Notes: generated from the sequence alone by a model not told the origin. 64,000 nucleotides of DNA from Lacihabitans sp. LS3-19 (GCF_024343575.1 NZ_RJUA01000121.1:141743-205742), one strand, 5' to 3'. Shown: positions 1 to 9,577, counted from the stretch's first letter. Translations and numbers: made by a program.

Positions 1-324
1 CAGAATACTTCGAAGCTCCAATTTATACCAACCTCCTTTTCCCTCAATAGAGCCGGTAAAGCTAAGACCATCTATTTGGTCATCAACCGTTACCCAATCA
101 GTAGCTGTACCAGAGTTATTAAATCTAGGCACAAGCCTTCCCTCTACTTTGTCTGCATCTTTGTCAAGAATACCAGTAATATGTATGTTTCCAATATTGT
201 TTGTATTTCTTTGAAATACAGATTTTTCATAGGGAATCGTAATACTCATTTGTGCATTACAAAACAGAATACCTCCTAAAAAAAGACCTATATTACTTAA
301 AAAATATTTTTTAAAAATATTCAT
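1..324 (-). CDS. Secreted protein, N-terminal part (runs off window)
   Basis: The frame opens with ATG at 324 and stays open to base 1, giving 108 residues with no stop, so the C-terminal part lies outside the window. It starts with a signal peptide (NIFKKYF, a hydrophobic stretch, then a likely cut after CNAQ). The mature part has a beta-rich pattern: SVFQRN, then KVEGRLVPRF, then GKGGWYKLELR. I associate this arrangement with the N-terminal domain of Bacteroidota sialate-O-acetylesterase-like and related carbohydrate-active secreted proteins, but the catalytic part is not visible and this is inference. It lies downstream of pheS on the same strand, with a gap of about 40 bases. Confidence 0.7.
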   Translation of the reverse strand, partial: MNIFKKYFLSNIGLFLGGILFCNAQMSITIPYEKSVFQRNTNNIGNIHITGILDKDADKVEGRLVPRFNNSGTATDWVTVDDQIDGLSFTGSIEGKGGWYKLELRSIL

Positions 325-365
325 CAAAATTTAAAGTTGGTTAAAATTGGGTTCTTTTAACAATA

Positions 366-1418
366 TCAATGTATGCCATTAAATTGTTTTAAAAATCTAA
401 CATCGTTTTCAAAAAACAGTCTAAGGTCGTTTATGCCATACTTTAACATGGTAATTCTTTCGATTCCCATGCCAAACGCAAAGCCAGTATATTCTTCAGA
501 GTTTATATTACAATTTTCTAATACATTGGGGTCAACCATACCTGAACCCGCTATTTCTACCCATCCTGAATGTTTACAAATATTACATCCTTTACCATGA
601 CATATAAAACATGATACGTCAATTTCAGCACTAGGTTCAGTAAATGGAAAATAACTTGGTCTGAGTCTTATTTTGGTATCTTTGCCAAACATTTCTTTCG
701 CAAAATGCAAAAGCGTATCTTTTAAATCCTTAAAGCTTACATTCTTATCAACGTAAAGACCTTCTACTTGGTGAAATTGGCAATGGGCTCTGGCTGATAT
801 AGCCTCATTTCTATAAACTCTCCCAGCCATAATTGACCTGATTGGAGGTTTTTTATATTCCATTAATCTGATTTGAACATTAGAGGTATGCGTCCTTAAT
901 AACAAGTCATCTTTTGTGATTGCATTTTTTTCTACAAAAAAAGTATCTTGCATTTCTCGTGCTGGATGATTTTCGGCAAAATTTAATGCTGAGAAATTGT
1001 ACCAGTCACTTTCAATTTCCGGGCCATCTTCTGCATTGAAACCCATTCTAGCAAAAATCTCTAAAATTTTACGTTTTACGATGGTCAATGGATGTAATCC
1101 TCCTAGTTGATTAGGAATTTCAGGAAGCGTTAGGTCAGGGATAGCTCCCGAAGATTTTTCAATAGAAGTTGTTTTTCCAGAAATAGAAAGTTCTTGATGG
1201 ATATCTTCTAACTTATTTTTAAGCTTATTGAGATTTTGTCCGACTATTTTCTTTTGCTCATTATTGATTTTTTTGAAATCATCAAAAAGCTCGTTTAAAA
1301 TTCCTTTTCTACTTAAATATTTTAGTCTGAAATCTTCTGAATTTAGCTTATTGTCTTGTAAAAAACTTTCCGCCTCTTTTATTACTCTTTCTATTTTTTC
1401 TATCACAACAATATACAT
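366..1418 (-). CDS. pheS: Phenylalanine--tRNA ligase alpha subunit
   Basis: This is the catalytic alpha subunit of the cytosolic (alpha-beta)2 enzyme that charges tRNA-Phe with phenylalanine. The N-terminal 90 residues form the charged helical arm that binds tRNA. The class II synthetase core follows, with motif 2 around FHQVEGLYVD and motif 3 around GFAFGMGIERITMLKYG near the C-terminus. The length, about 350 residues, is normal. A longer frame begins at 1448, but a TATATTTG -7 box lies at 1426-1433, so I place the start at the ATG at 1418, just after the expected transcription start and with a very short leader. The beta subunit gene pheT is not in this window. Confidence 0.95.
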   Translation of the reverse strand: MYIVVIEKIERVIKEAESFLQDNKLNSEDFRLKYLSRKGILNELFDDFKKINNEQKKIVGQNLNKLKNKLEDIHQELSISGKTTSIEKSSGAIPDLTLPEIPNQLGGLHPLTIVKRKILEIFARMGFNAEDGPEIESDWYNFSALNFAENHPAREMQDTFFVEKNAITKDDLLLRTHTSNVQIRLMEYKKPPIRSIMAGRVYRNEAISARAHCQFHQVEGLYVDKNVSFKDLKDTLLHFAKEMFGKDTKIRLRPSYFPFTEPSAEIDVSCFICHGKGCNICKHSGWVEIAGSGMVDPNVLENCNINSEEYTGFAFGMGIERITMLKYGINDLRLFFENDVRFLKQFNGIH

Positions 1419-1425
1419 TAAACCG

Positions 1426-1433
1426 CAAATATA
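1426..1433 (-). promoter_or_regulatory. -7 promoter element of pheS
   Basis: TATATTTG on the minus strand matches the Bacteroidota -7 consensus TAnnTTTG. It ends 8 bases before the ATG at 1418, so the transcript would be nearly leaderless. I see no clear -33 TTG. Confidence 0.55.
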
Positions 1434-1788
1434 ATATTTTGAAAGCATTAATATTAATAATAATGAGCAGATTGGCTTTTTAAATGTGGAAAATCTTATT
1501 TTAAGGTTTTGTAGCCTAAAATTACTTAAAATATTTTGAGGTATTTTTACTTAACTTAATAGGTAGAAATACCTGTTTTGTATCTTTGGGATATCATTAA
1601 TGCGTTGATTTTTAATTGTTTATTTTTTTTGAGCTGTTTGGGAAACATACAATCTAAGATTTTATATATTAATTTTACAATTGTTAGTCTTTTCCGCTGA
1701 ATAAGCCATCTAAAATTTCGCATAATTATTAAATCTCTTTAGCTATTTAAAAACTAATTCTGAATTAAAGATTTATTTTATTCTCAAG

Positions 1789-1828
1789 AAATCCAGAAAA
1801 CAGCATTTTAGAATGTATTTCTGGATTT
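1789..1828. terminator. Hairpin terminator after the dipeptidase gene
   Basis: An 11-bp perfect stem (AAATCCAGAAA at 1789-1799 with TTTCTGGATTT at 1818-1828) encloses an 18-base loop. It directly follows the dipeptidase stop on the minus strand. The longer T-run is on the plus-strand side, so it may also stop plus-strand transcription. Confidence 0.6.
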
Positions 1829-1829
1829 T

Positions 1830-2600
1830 TTAATTTACAATTTTATAGAGCTCTTTTGCTTTGGCTCTTGAATAGAAATTAAAATGCCACCACTCGCTAT
1901 TAATTGATTCAAAACTGTATTTTTTCATAACATTTCTCAATAACACCCTATTGCTTATTTGCTGTTCTGAAAGTTTACCTAGTTTTTGCATTTTATTTTC
2001 AAGGCGAGGATAAGCCAGATCCCCGAAAAAATCATATTTTGTTCCCATATCTAATGGTTCTTGTTTATTCACATCAAAAAGTGTGAGGTCTACGGCACAC
2101 CCATAGTTATGTATGGAACCTTCAGAGGGATCAGCCACAAAATCTTTCCTACGTTTTGGAGGAATTGAATCTAATTTTTCCCAAAGAATAACTTGTATTG
2201 AATGCGGTCTAGTGGCATCATAAATTAGTAATCTTAATGCTGGGTTTATTGTTTTTAAATAATCATTTGCTTTCGCAAGTTCTTCTGCTGGTTTTTTCTG
2301 CAAAAAACCTTTATCAAAATCTCCGTATACATCTTCACCAAAAAAATTGTCTTTAGAGCTATATTTTAAATCTACTAAAATCGTACTGTCCAAAGTTTGA
2401 ATATTTACCAAACCTTGGGAAATCATGGAGTTTTCAAAAGGGGATGTTTTTGCTGATTGTGGTTTTTCTGTAATTCTTTCGTCTAAAATTAAATTCTCTG
2501 TTTCGGCCTGTTCTTTTTTATTGTTGCAAGAAATAAAGAGAATCCAAGCTGCTGAAAATGAGATAAATTTTAAACAATATTTTTTTTGTATTTTTTGCAT
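1830..2600 (-). CDS. VanX-type D-alanyl-D-alanine dipeptidase lipoprotein
   Basis: This is a peptidase M15D family protein of 256 residues, predicted to hydrolyse D-Ala-D-Ala or a related dipeptide in the periplasm. It starts with a lipoprotein signal peptide whose lipobox ends at FISC, followed by a charged NNKKEQ linker. The zinc-site motifs are present: SIHNYGCAVDLTLFD matches SxHxxGxAxD, and SEWWHFNF near residue 240 supplies the catalytic Glu and third ligand His. The neighbours show no VanH or VanA ligase, so vancomycin resistance is not implied; a role in peptidoglycan recycling or turnover is more likely (inference). A hairpin terminator follows. Confidence 0.88.
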   Translation of the reverse strand: MQKIQKKYCLKFISFSAAWILFISCNNKKEQAETENLILDERITEKPQSAKTSPFENSMISQGLVNIQTLDSTILVDLKYSSKDNFFGEDVYGDFDKGFLQKKPAEELAKANDYLKTINPALRLLIYDATRPHSIQVILWEKLDSIPPKRRKDFVADPSEGSIHNYGCAVDLTLFDVNKQEPLDMGTKYDFFGDLAYPRLENKMQKLGKLSEQQISNRVLLRNVMKKYSFESINSEWWHFNFYSRAKAKELYKIVN

Positions 2601-2682
2601 TCTTAAAATAGCAATCTTTTGTTTTCGAAATCTAATATAAAAAAACTAATTTGCTTCTTTTATTTATAAAAAGGAAACATTC

Positions 2683-3924
2683 ATGATTTTAAATTACATC
2701 TGGGTTGGTTTTTTTCTTGTTGCTTTCATCGTTGCCCTAATAAAATTAATATTTTTTGGAGATACAGAGATTTTTAAAATACTAATGGAGGGGATGTTTA
2801 AGTCTGCAGAATCTGCGGTAATGGACTTGGCTTTGCCATTAGCTGGTGTCATGACATTTTTTTTAGGAATACTGAAATTGGGTGAGGAAGCAGGTGTTAT
2901 AAGAGTTTTGGCCAAAATTATTGCACCGTTTTTCAGCAGACTCTTTCCTGAGGTTCCTAAAGACCACAAAGCCAACGGTGAAATGATTATGAATTTTTCA
3001 GCAAATATGTTAGGTTTGGATAATGCCGCGACACCATTTGGACTTAAAGCTATGAAAAGTCTTCAAGAGTTGAATCCGAATAAAGATACCGCTTCAAATG
3101 CTCAAATTATGTTTATGGTTTTGCATAGTGCTGGGCCAGTTTTAATTCCACTTTCTATCATGGCACAGCGTGCAATTTACCATGCTGCAGACCCCTCAGA
3201 TATTTTTATTCCTGCCTTAATATCAGTATATGTGGCCACTTTTACTGGACTTTTAATTGTTGGGGTTAAACAAAAAATAAATTTTTTTGATAAAACTTTA
3301 TTCTCCTGGTTGATAGGCATTACAGCTTTTATCGTATTTGTTCTTTGGTATTTTTCCGGATTATCAAAAGATGAAATTGAGCTTAAATCAAAGATTTTGA
3401 GCAACTTAATACTCTTTTCGTTCGTAACTGGATTTGTTGGGGCAGCATTTTACAAAAAGGTGGATATTTTTCCAACTTTTATTGAAGGTGCCAAAAGCGG
3501 TTTTGAAACCTCCGTAAAGATTATACCTTATTTGGTAGGTATGTTGGTTGCTATTAGTGTTTTTCGAAATTCAGGAGTTTTGACAGATTTAACCAACGGT
3601 TTGAAATGGTTAGTATCTTTTACTGGTATTAATACCGAATGGATTGATGCATTACCTACTGCATTAATGCATCCATTGAGTGGTAGTGGATCTAGAGCTA
3701 TGATGATTGAGACATTTGACAATCCTAATTTCGGTGTTGACTCTTTTGTTGGAAAGCTTTCAAGTGTATTTCAAGCTTGTTCGGATACTATTTTATATGT
3801 CTTAGCAGTATATTTTGGTAGTGTAAGTATTAAGCATACTCGCTATACTTTAACTGCGGGGCTTTTGGCAGATTTAGCTGGGGTTATTACCGCTATAGTT
3901 GTTTCCTATATATTCTTTTATTAA
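2683..3924 (+). CDS. SpmA/SpmB-type nucleoside-recognition membrane protein
   Basis: This 413-residue inner membrane protein has about ten hydrophobic segments. It looks like a head-to-tail fusion of the two nucleoside-recognition (Gate) domains that form separate SpmA and SpmB proteins in Bacillus. The first half contains NFSANMLGLDNAATPFGLKA, a signature of SpmA, and the second half contains TALMHPLSGSGSRAMMIE, matching SpmB. SpmA and SpmB are named for spore maturation, but this organism is not expected to sporulate, and the transported molecule is unknown. The stop codon overlaps the stop of the convergent small gene on the other strand. Confidence 0.85.
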   Translation: MILNYIWVGFFLVAFIVALIKLIFFGDTEIFKILMEGMFKSAESAVMDLALPLAGVMTFFLGILKLGEEAGVIRVLAKIIAPFFSRLFPEVPKDHKANGEMIMNFSANMLGLDNAATPFGLKAMKSLQELNPNKDTASNAQIMFMVLHSAGPVLIPLSIMAQRAIYHAADPSDIFIPALISVYVATFTGLLIVGVKQKINFFDKTLFSWLIGITAFIVFVLWYFSGLSKDEIELKSKILSNLILFSFVTGFVGAAFYKKVDIFPTFIEGAKSGFETSVKIIPYLVGMLVAISVFRNSGVLTDLTNGLKWLVSFTGINTEWIDALPTALMHPLSGSGSRAMMIETFDNPNFGVDSFVGKLSSVFQACSDTILYVLAVYFGSVSIKHTRYTLTAGLLADLAGVITAIVVSYIFFY

Positions 3925-4133
3925 TGTCTTCTACGGTATTTTGCCCTGATTTCATCTCTTGAGCATGAGTTATTGCTACAACCAGTGTTTGTCAAACTTT
4001 GTACTAAAAAACCTATTCCTAAAATATAAAGAAAAACATTGTTGGAAAAATATACGGCAGCTCCGATAAATATAACTGATATGCTTAGATGAGTTATTCT
4101 TAGTATTGTCCAGTTTTTTAAGAAATTTTCCAT
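3921..4133 (-). CDS. Small DUF2892-like membrane protein
   Basis: This is a protein of about 70 residues with two hydrophobic segments (THLSISVIFIGAAVYF and FLYILGIGFLVQSL), followed by a Cys- and Arg-rich tail with NTGCSNNSC. The layout matches the DUF2892 family, small inner membrane proteins often linked to rhodanese or sulfur genes, although none is nearby. The frame can be extended to a TTG at 4160, but that TTG is part of a TAAATTTG -7 box, so I chose the ATG at 4133. Function is unknown. The gene ends inside the stop codon of the convergent SpmA/B-like gene. Confidence 0.7.
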   Translation of the reverse strand: MENFLKNWTILRITHLSISVIFIGAAVYFSNNVFLYILGIGFLVQSLTNTGCSNNSCSRDEIRAKYRRRH

Positions 4134-4157
4134 TATTGTTATTTTATACTTTTGTAA

Positions 4158-4165
4158 CAAATTTA
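4158..4165 (-). promoter_or_regulatory. -7 promoter element of the DUF2892-like gene
   Basis: TAAATTTG on the minus strand fits TAnnTTTG and lies 24 bases before the ATG at 4133. It contains the TTG that would otherwise look like a start codon. Confidence 0.5.
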
Positions 4166-4295
4166 AAGGGAGAATAATTTGTTTCTGACCGTTAAATGCT
4201 AAAGTATTGTTAAATCTTGTAATAATTTTGATTTTGTTAATTTTACAAATTAAAATTGTTCAATAATTTTAAGAAAAGGTAAACCCATAAAAAAA

Positions 4296-5438
4296 ATGAA
4301 AACTATTAAAGTATTATTGATTTTAATATCAATAACAATTATCTCCTGTTCTAAATCAGGGAAAAAAGCCTTGGAGTCAGGAAATTATTATCAAGCGGCA
4401 ATTCAAGCCATTGAAAAACTCCGAAAAGATAGTAATAATGACAAATCACTAGAAGTATTACCTAATGCCTATGGATTGGCTAAAGAGGATTTATTGAAAG
4501 ATATTGGAAGAGCAAAAGTCGCGAATCAGCAATTTAAGTACGAAAGAGTTGTGGAAGACTACAAAAAGTTGAACGATCTCCATGACAGAATTGAAAAATG
4601 TGTTGCTTGTAGAAATATAGTTTCTCCAGATTCTTACTATTCTGAATATCAGAAAGCCGTAGATTTAGCAGCAAATGAGCGATATGACTTTGCAAATTCC
4701 TTATTAAAAAAAGGAACAATCGATAATGGAAGAGCAGCTTATGATAATTTTAATGCTTTATTAGCTTTTGCACCAGATTTTAAAGACGCGTCTGAAAAAG
4801 CGGAGGAGGCTCTGTTTGTGGGGTCCTACCATGTGGTTGTTGAGCAGCCTGCAATAAACTCAAAAATGTACCAATACAGCAATGAGTTTTTTCAAAGTAA
4901 AATAGATGAGTTTTTACAGACAAATAGAAGACTTAATAAATTTATAAGATTTTATCAACCTGCTGAAGCAAAGGAAATTAAACTTAATCCTGACCATGTT
5001 GTGAGATTAGAGTTCATTGAATTTGTTGTTGGAGAAACCAATCTTAAATCGGATAAAGAAACTGTTATTAGTAAAGATTCTGTAAAAACAGGAACTGCGA
5101 AATTAGGTGGCAAAAACGTAGATGTTTATGGCTTAGTAAAAGCTACTATAACTAGATATCAAAAATCTGTTAGATCTCGTGGAATAATGTCTTTAGAAAT
5201 ATATGATTATAAATCAAAGAAAGTTTTATTGAAAGACCAACTCCCGGGTGAATTTGTTTGGGATACTAAGTGGGCATCATACAACGGCGACGAAAGGGCT
5301 CTGTCGAAAATTGATTTAGAAGCAACTAAGTTTAAAGAGCAAATGCCGCCTCCTGCTCAACAAATGTTTATCGAATTCTGTAAACCGATTTATGATCAGT
5401 TTTCAACAAGAATAAAGAAATTTTATGACAAATATTAA
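4296..5438 (+). CDS. Lipoprotein with helical repeats, function unknown
   Basis: This 380-residue protein starts with a lipoprotein signal peptide (lipobox ending IISC). Residues 25-170 are helical and TPR-like: ALESGNYYQAAIQAIEKL resembles a TPR helix pair, and later NALLAFAPDFKDASEKAEEA repeats the theme. A CVACRN pair of cysteines lies near residue 107. The C-terminal half is beta-rich with no domain I recognise. It is probably a periplasmic or outer-membrane-anchored scaffold (inference). A strong terminator follows at once, so it is likely the last gene of its transcript. Confidence 0.75.
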   Translation: MKTIKVLLILISITIISCSKSGKKALESGNYYQAAIQAIEKLRKDSNNDKSLEVLPNAYGLAKEDLLKDIGRAKVANQQFKYERVVEDYKKLNDLHDRIEKCVACRNIVSPDSYYSEYQKAVDLAANERYDFANSLLKKGTIDNGRAAYDNFNALLAFAPDFKDASEKAEEALFVGSYHVVVEQPAINSKMYQYSNEFFQSKIDEFLQTNRRLNKFIRFYQPAEAKEIKLNPDHVVRLEFIEFVVGETNLKSDKETVISKDSVKTGTAKLGGKNVDVYGLVKATITRYQKSVRSRGIMSLEIYDYKSKKVLLKDQLPGEFVWDTKWASYNGDERALSKIDLEATKFKEQMPPPAQQMFIEFCKPIYDQFSTRIKKFYDKY

Positions 5439-5444
5439 AAAAAG

Positions 5445-5474
5445 AAAAGTCGAGATTGCTCTCGACTTTTTTTT
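5445..5474. terminator. Bidirectional terminator between the lipoprotein gene and accC
   Basis: An 11-bp stem (AAAAGTCGAGA at 5445-5455 with TCTCGACTTTT at 5460-5470) with a TTGC loop is followed by a T-run on the plus strand and preceded by A's that form a T-run on the minus strand. It sits between convergent genes and its end overlaps the accC stop region. Confidence 0.88.
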
Positions 5475-6816
5475 ATAAATTTTCAAAATCAAAAGTTTCT
5501 AGAAATGAAGTATTGAACTTTCCAGATTTAAAAGTTTCGTCATCCATGAGTTTTAAATGGAATGGAATCGTAGTTTTTACGCCATCTATAAAAAACTCTT
5601 GTAATGCCCTTTTCATTCTTACTATTACTTCTTCTCTGCTTCTAGCTGTCACAATAAGCTTAGCTATCATTGAGTCATAATTTGGTGGAATAGTATAACC
5701 TGCATAAACATGCGAGTCAACTCTGATTCCATGCCCGCCTGGTAGGTTTATCTGTAAAATTTTACCAGGGCTTGGTCTAAAGTTATTCTTTGGATCTTCT
5801 GCATTTATTCTACATTCCATCGAATACATTTTCGGGAAATAGTTAATTCCAGAAATTGGTATACCAGCAGCCACCTTTATTTGTTCTTTTATTAGATCAA
5901 AATCAGTAACTTCTTCTGTTATAGGGTGTTCCACTTGGATTCTGGTGTTCATTTCCATGAAATAGAATTTTCCGTGTTTGTCAACTAGAAATTCTACAGT
6001 ACCAGCACCTTCATATTTAATGGCTGTTGCACCTGCTATAGCTGCAGCTCCCATTTGCTCTCTTAGTTCGTCAGAAACTACTGGAGAAGGAGTTTCTTCA
6101 ACGAGTTTTTGGTGTCTTCTTTGAATTGAACAATCACGCTCAGAAAGGTGGCAAACTTTACCGTATTGATCGCCAACTATTTGGATTTCAATATGTCTAG
6201 GTTCTTCAATGAATTTTTCAAGATATAAACCATCATTACCAAAAGCCGCACCAGATTCCATTTTGGCATCGTCCCAGTTTTTTTGGAAGTCTTCCGATTT
6301 CCTGATGATTCTCATACCTCTTCCGCCGCCGCCAGCCGTTGCTTTTACTATTACAGGATAACCCATAGCTTCGGCTAACTTTATACCTTCTTCAACAGAT
6401 TCTAATAAGCCTTCTGAGCCGGGTATACAAGGAACACCAGCTTTTTTCATCGTTTCTTTGGCAGTGGCTTTATCTCCCATTTGGTTGATTTGCTCAGCGG
6501 TAGCACCGATGAATTTTATTTTGTAATCTTCACAAATTCTAGAAAATTCAGCATTTTCTGATAAAAAACCATATCCCGGATGAATGGCATCTGCATTGGT
6601 AATTTCAGCAGCAGAAATTATACTAGGTATATTTAGATAAGACTGTTTACTAGCAGGAGGTCCAATACATACAGCTTCATCTGCAAATCTAACGTGTAGG
6701 CTTTCTTTGTCTGCTGTGGAATAAACAGCAACAGTTTTAATACCCATTTCTTTACACGTACGAATTATTCGAAGAGCTATTTCGCCTCGATTGGCAATTA
6801 ATATTTTTTTAAACAT
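5473..6816 (-). CDS. accC: Acetyl-CoA carboxylase, biotin carboxylase subunit
   Basis: This is the ATP-dependent biotin carboxylase that charges the biotin on AccB with bicarbonate, the first half-reaction of malonyl-CoA synthesis. The 447-residue protein has the usual three parts: an N-terminal preATP-grasp domain ([17 protein letters not shown]), an ATP-grasp domain with the glycine-rich loop GGGGRGM at 162-168 and the active-site region [19 protein letters not shown], and the C-terminal biotin carboxylase domain with ECRINAEDP. The length is normal. It is the last gene of the DUF177-rpmF-plsX-fabH-efp-accB-accC operon and is 19 bases downstream of accB. Confidence 0.96.
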   Translation of the reverse strand: MFKKILIANRGEIALRIIRTCKEMGIKTVAVYSTADKESLHVRFADEAVCIGPPASKQSYLNIPSIISAAEITNADAIHPGYGFLSENAEFSRICEDYKIKFIGATAEQINQMGDKATAKETMKKAGVPCIPGSEGLLESVEEGIKLAEAMGYPVIVKATAGGGGRGMRIIRKSEDFQKNWDDAKMESGAAFGNDGLYLEKFIEEPRHIEIQIVGDQYGKVCHLSERDCSIQRRHQKLVEETPSPVVSDELREQMGAAAIAGATAIKYEGAGTVEFLVDKHGKFYFMEMNTRIQVEHPITEEVTDFDLIKEQIKVAAGIPISGINYFPKMYSMECRINAEDPKNNFRPSPGKILQINLPGGHGIRVDSHVYAGYTIPPNYDSMIAKLIVTARSREEVIVRMKRALQEFFIDGVKTTIPFHLKLMDDETFKSGKFNTSFLETFDFENL

Positions 6817-6835
6817 AGCTTTTGAAATTTAAACC

Positions 6836-7312
6836 TCAAGATGGGTCAATTAAGAAAAGAGGTTGGTCATATTCCACAGGAGTAGCATCGTCAACCAATA
6901 TTTTTACGATTTTACCTGAAACTTCGGCTTCGATTTCATTAAATAATTTCATCGCCTCAAGTATACAGATTACTTTTCCTGAGTTTATTTCATCTCCAAC
7001 CTCGATGAAGTTTGGTTTTCCTGGCCCCGCTGATCTATAAAATGTTCCAATCATAGGAGCTTTTATTTCGATCAAATTTGAAGCAACAACTGGTGCTTCA
7101 ACTATTGCAGGAGCACTTTGGCTTTCTTTTGAAGGGGCAATATATTCCACCGCCTGGCTAGTTGATTCTTGAACAGGAGCTGAAACATAATGAACCGGGC
7201 TTCCTCCATTTCTTTTGATTTGTAGTTTCAATTCCGAGGTTTCAATGTTTACCTCATTTAAATCAGACTTTGAAATAAAATCTATAAGTTTTTGAATTTC
7301 TCTAGTATCCAT
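6836..7312 (-). CDS. accB: Biotin carboxyl carrier protein of acetyl-CoA carboxylase
   Basis: AccB carries biotin between the carboxylase and carboxyltransferase sites. The 158-residue protein has an N-terminal helical region (IQKLIDFISKSDLNEVNIE), a Pro/Ala/Ser-rich linker (about 38-78), and a C-terminal biotinyl-lipoyl domain with the biotin attachment motif EAMK, Lys122. The domain ends with YDQPLFLIDPS, as in the family. It lies between efp and accC. The carboxyltransferase genes accA and accD are not in the window. Confidence 0.95.
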   Translation of the reverse strand: MDTREIQKLIDFISKSDLNEVNIETSELKLQIKRNGGSPVHYVSAPVQESTSQAVEYIAPSKESQSAPAIVEAPVVASNLIEIKAPMIGTFYRSAGPGKPNFIEVGDEINSGKVICILEAMKLFNEIEAEVSGKIVKILVDDATPVEYDQPLFLIDPS

Positions 7313-7375
7313 GTTTTAAAGGTTATTAAGGTTTAGTTACAAATGTAATAACTTAAACCATTTTTTATAAATATT

Positions 7376-7945
7376 TTATTTCTCTTTTACTCGAGAATCG
7401 TACTCGTATGAAGAAGTGTTTACTTTGATAAGTTCGTCGTTGTTAATAAAAAGAGGCACTTTAATAGTAGCCCCAGTTTCTACTGTCGCTGGTTTGCTTG
7501 CGTTTGTAGCTGTGTCTCCTTTTATTCCAGGTTCAGTGTAAGTAATTCTCAATTCTACATAAGCAGGCATCTCAACTGAAAGTGGAGTTTCTGTTTCTGA
7601 ATGAACTAAAATATCTACGTTTGAGCCTTCCTTCATCAAATCTGCTAAAGGAACCATTGCATCGCCTAATGATATTTGTTCAAAAGTATCATTGTCCATG
7701 AAATTGTATCCTAATTCATCTTTGTATAAAAACTGATATGGACGTTTTTCAATTCTTGCCGTGGTAACTTTTTCTCCGGCAGTAAATGTATTGTCTAAAA
7801 CTCTGCCAGTTTTAATGTTTTTAAGTTTTGTACGAACAAATGCTCCGCCTTTTCCAGGTTTTACGTGCTGAAACTCTACTATAATAAAAAGGTCATTGTT
7901 CCATTCTAAACATAAACCGTTTCTAAAATCTGCTGTTGTTGCCAT
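7376..7945 (-). CDS. efp: Translation elongation factor P
   Basis: EF-P binds ribosomes stalled at polyproline stretches and promotes peptide bond formation. The 189-residue protein has the KOW-like N-terminal domain with the exposed loop [10 protein letters not shown], whose tip is Lys32, followed by the two OB domains. The loop has a lysine, as in the EpmA type, but no modification gene is visible here. The C-terminus ends [14 protein letters not shown], consistent with the family SGEYxxR ending. The gene lies 2 bases after the stop of an unknown secreted protein gene and before accB. Confidence 0.95.
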   Translation of the reverse strand: MATTADFRNGLCLEWNNDLFIIVEFQHVKPGKGGAFVRTKLKNIKTGRVLDNTFTAGEKVTTARIEKRPYQFLYKDELGYNFMDNDTFEQISLGDAMVPLADLMKEGSNVDILVHSETETPLSVEMPAYVELRITYTEPGIKGDTATNASKPATVETGATIKVPLFINNDELIKVNTSSYEYDSRVKEK

Positions 7946-7947
7946 TG

Positions 7948-8586
7948 TTATTTTTCTATATTTATTCTTAAGCTTAGAAATACTGATTTCTCAGAGATTC
8001 TAGCAAAATTTATTTTTTTTGAATCTTTATAAAAATTAAAGTTATTAGCTCCTGAGTTTAACCCTAGTTTAACTGAAAATGAATCACTTACAGTATAAAC
8101 TACATAAATAGTGGAGTTTAGATTATTGTTTTTTGAGAAAATACTGTTGAAAACCACAGGTTTAAGTTCCATATCTACAGGAATTACAACTTTGGATGAA
8201 TCCACACTTTTTGAAAGATTAAATGAGGCAACTTCTTGCATTATGCCTAATCCAAAATCTTTATGGAAAAATTCAACACCTAAAGGTAGATTAAAACTAG
8301 AATTTAAAAAACTATCTTTGACAATAAGCTGAGTCGAACCACTTTTTTTGTCTGGAGGCCAAATGGTTTCCTTAAATACTTTACCAGTAAACTGGAAAGA
8401 AGTAATAATACGGACAGGAATTCTCTTTTTTAATTGAAGCATTTCCCCAACAGAAATCGAGAAATTATTATTTGATTTTGATAGATTCGTTTTAAAATTA
8501 ACATTAGTGAAGGTTCTAATTTCTTGAGAATAGGAAAAACTTAGTCCCAAAAACAAAACCAATAATGTTAAAATTATTCTTCTCAT
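7948..8586 (-). CDS. Unknown secreted beta-rich protein inside the fabH-efp operon
   Basis: I do not recognise this 212-residue protein. It begins with a clear signal peptide ([20 protein letters not shown], probable cut before QEIRTF). The mature part alternates polar and hydrophobic residues, as in an outer-membrane beta-barrel or a periplasmic beta-sandwich, and ends with [12 protein letters not shown], which resembles the last strand of a barrel. It is tightly packed between fabH (4 bases) and efp (2 bases), so it must be co-transcribed. Neither neighbour family explains its presence. The link to lipid synthesis is only by location. Confidence 0.7.
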   Translation of the reverse strand: MRRIILTLLVLFLGLSFSYSQEIRTFTNVNFKTNLSKSNNNFSISVGEMLQLKKRIPVRIITSFQFTGKVFKETIWPPDKKSGSTQLIVKDSFLNSSFNLPLGVEFFHKDFGLGIMQEVASFNLSKSVDSSKVVIPVDMELKPVVFNSIFSKNNNLNSTIYVVYTVSDSFSVKLGLNSGANNFNFYKDSKKINFARISEKSVFLSLRINIEK

Positions 8587-8590
8587 ATAA

Positions 8591-9577
8591 TCAAATAGCC
8601 CATTTTACATAAACAGACCCCCATGTAAATCCACCACCGAAAGCGGCTAATATAAGATTATCTCCTTTTTTTATCTGATCTTGGTAATCAAACAAACAAA
8701 GCGGTATAGTAGCAGCGGTGGTATTTCCATATTTTTGGATGTTTACCATAACTTTGTCTTCGCCTATACCCATACGGTTGGCTGTAGCATCTATAATTCT
8801 TTTGTTGGCTTGATGTGGCACCAACCATCTTACGTCCTCGCCCTTCAAATTATTTTTTTCCATTATAGCAGCAGCAACATTTGCCATGTTAGTCACGGCA
8901 AATTTAAATACTTGCGGGCCTTCTTGATTGATATAGTGGTAGCGTTTGTCGATGGTATCATGCGAGGCGGGATATTTACTTCCACCACCTTTCATAATCA
9001 AATGGTTCTCTCCACTTCCATCTGAGTGTAACATAAAATCTATGATTCCGTTTTCACCTTCGGTTGGCTCTAATAAAACGGCTCCAGCTCCATCACCAAA
9101 TAAAACACAGGTTGTCCTGTCTGTATAATCTATAATTGAGGACATTTTGTCCGCACCTACTACTATTACTTTTTTGAACCTTCCTGACTCTATGAACTGA
9201 GCACCAGTGGTTAAGGCATATATAAAACCAGAACAAGCTGCTAAAATGTCAAAACTGCAGATACTTGGAATTCCAACCTGAGTACATACCAAATTGGCGG
9301 TTGAAGGGAACATATAGTCTGGAGTAACTGTCGCTACAATAACCAAATCTATATCATTTGGGTCTGTGTTGGTTTTTTCTAAAAGACCTCTTACTGCTTC
9401 TGCAGCCATTACTGAAGTACCTTTACCTTCACCTTTTAGAATCCTTCTTTCTTTTATGCCTGTTCTTGAAGTTATCCATTCGTCATTAGTCTCTACAATT
9501 TTCTCTAAATCGGCATTGGTCATCACGTCTTCAGGTACATAACCGTGTATACCAGTAATGGCAGCTTTCAAATTCAT
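8591..9577 (-). CDS. fabH: Beta-ketoacyl-ACP synthase III
   Basis: FabH starts fatty acid synthesis by condensing an acyl-CoA primer with malonyl-ACP. The 328-residue thiolase-fold protein has the catalytic triad in its usual order: Cys115 in [10 protein letters not shown], His255 in VPHQANKRI, and Asn285 in [11 protein letters not shown]. The C-terminus [16 protein letters not shown] is also typical. It follows plsX in the operon with a 29-base gap. Branched or straight primer preference cannot be read from the sequence by eye. Confidence 0.96.
   Translation of the reverse strand: MNLKAAITGIHGYVPEDVMTNADLEKIVETNDEWITSRTGIKERRILKGEGKGTSVMAAEAVRGLLEKTNTDPNDIDLVIVATVTPDYMFPSTANLVCTQVGIPSICSFDILAACSGFIYALTTGAQFIESGRFKKVIVVGADKMSSIIDYTDRTTCVLFGDGAGAVLLEPTEGENGIIDFMLHSDGSGENHLIMKGGGSKYPASHDTIDKRYHYINQEGPQVFKFAVTNMANVAAAIMEKNNLKGEDVRWLVPHQANKRIIDATANRMGIGEDKVMVNIQKYGNTTAATIPLCLFDYQDQIKKGDNLILAAFGGGFTWGSVYVKWAI

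Larger units (their letters stand above)
1419..1829. other. Intergenic region between pheS and the dipeptidase gene
   Basis: This stretch of about 410 bases has no convincing gene. It holds the pheS promoter at the left, an inverted repeat AGGTATTT (1539-1546) / AAATACCT (1567-1574), a plus-strand TATCTTTG -7-like element at 1581-1588, and a strong hairpin at 1789-1828. The plus-strand -7 element followed by a hairpin could delimit a small RNA, but this is speculative. Confidence 0.5.

Noticed and set aside
76..279. Open frame of 67 codons, plus strand, at the left edge
   Set aside because: The minus-strand frame has a signal peptide and a recognisable beta-rich pattern, so the plus-strand frame is a shadow.
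1830..2600. Vancomycin resistance cluster
   Set aside because: A VanX-type dipeptidase alone is not a resistance cluster; no VanH, VanA or VanRS-like genes are near.
8681..9025. Open frame of 114 codons opposite fabH
   Set aside because: It lies wholly within fabH on the other strand, and the fabH protein has complete motifs, so this is a shadow frame.
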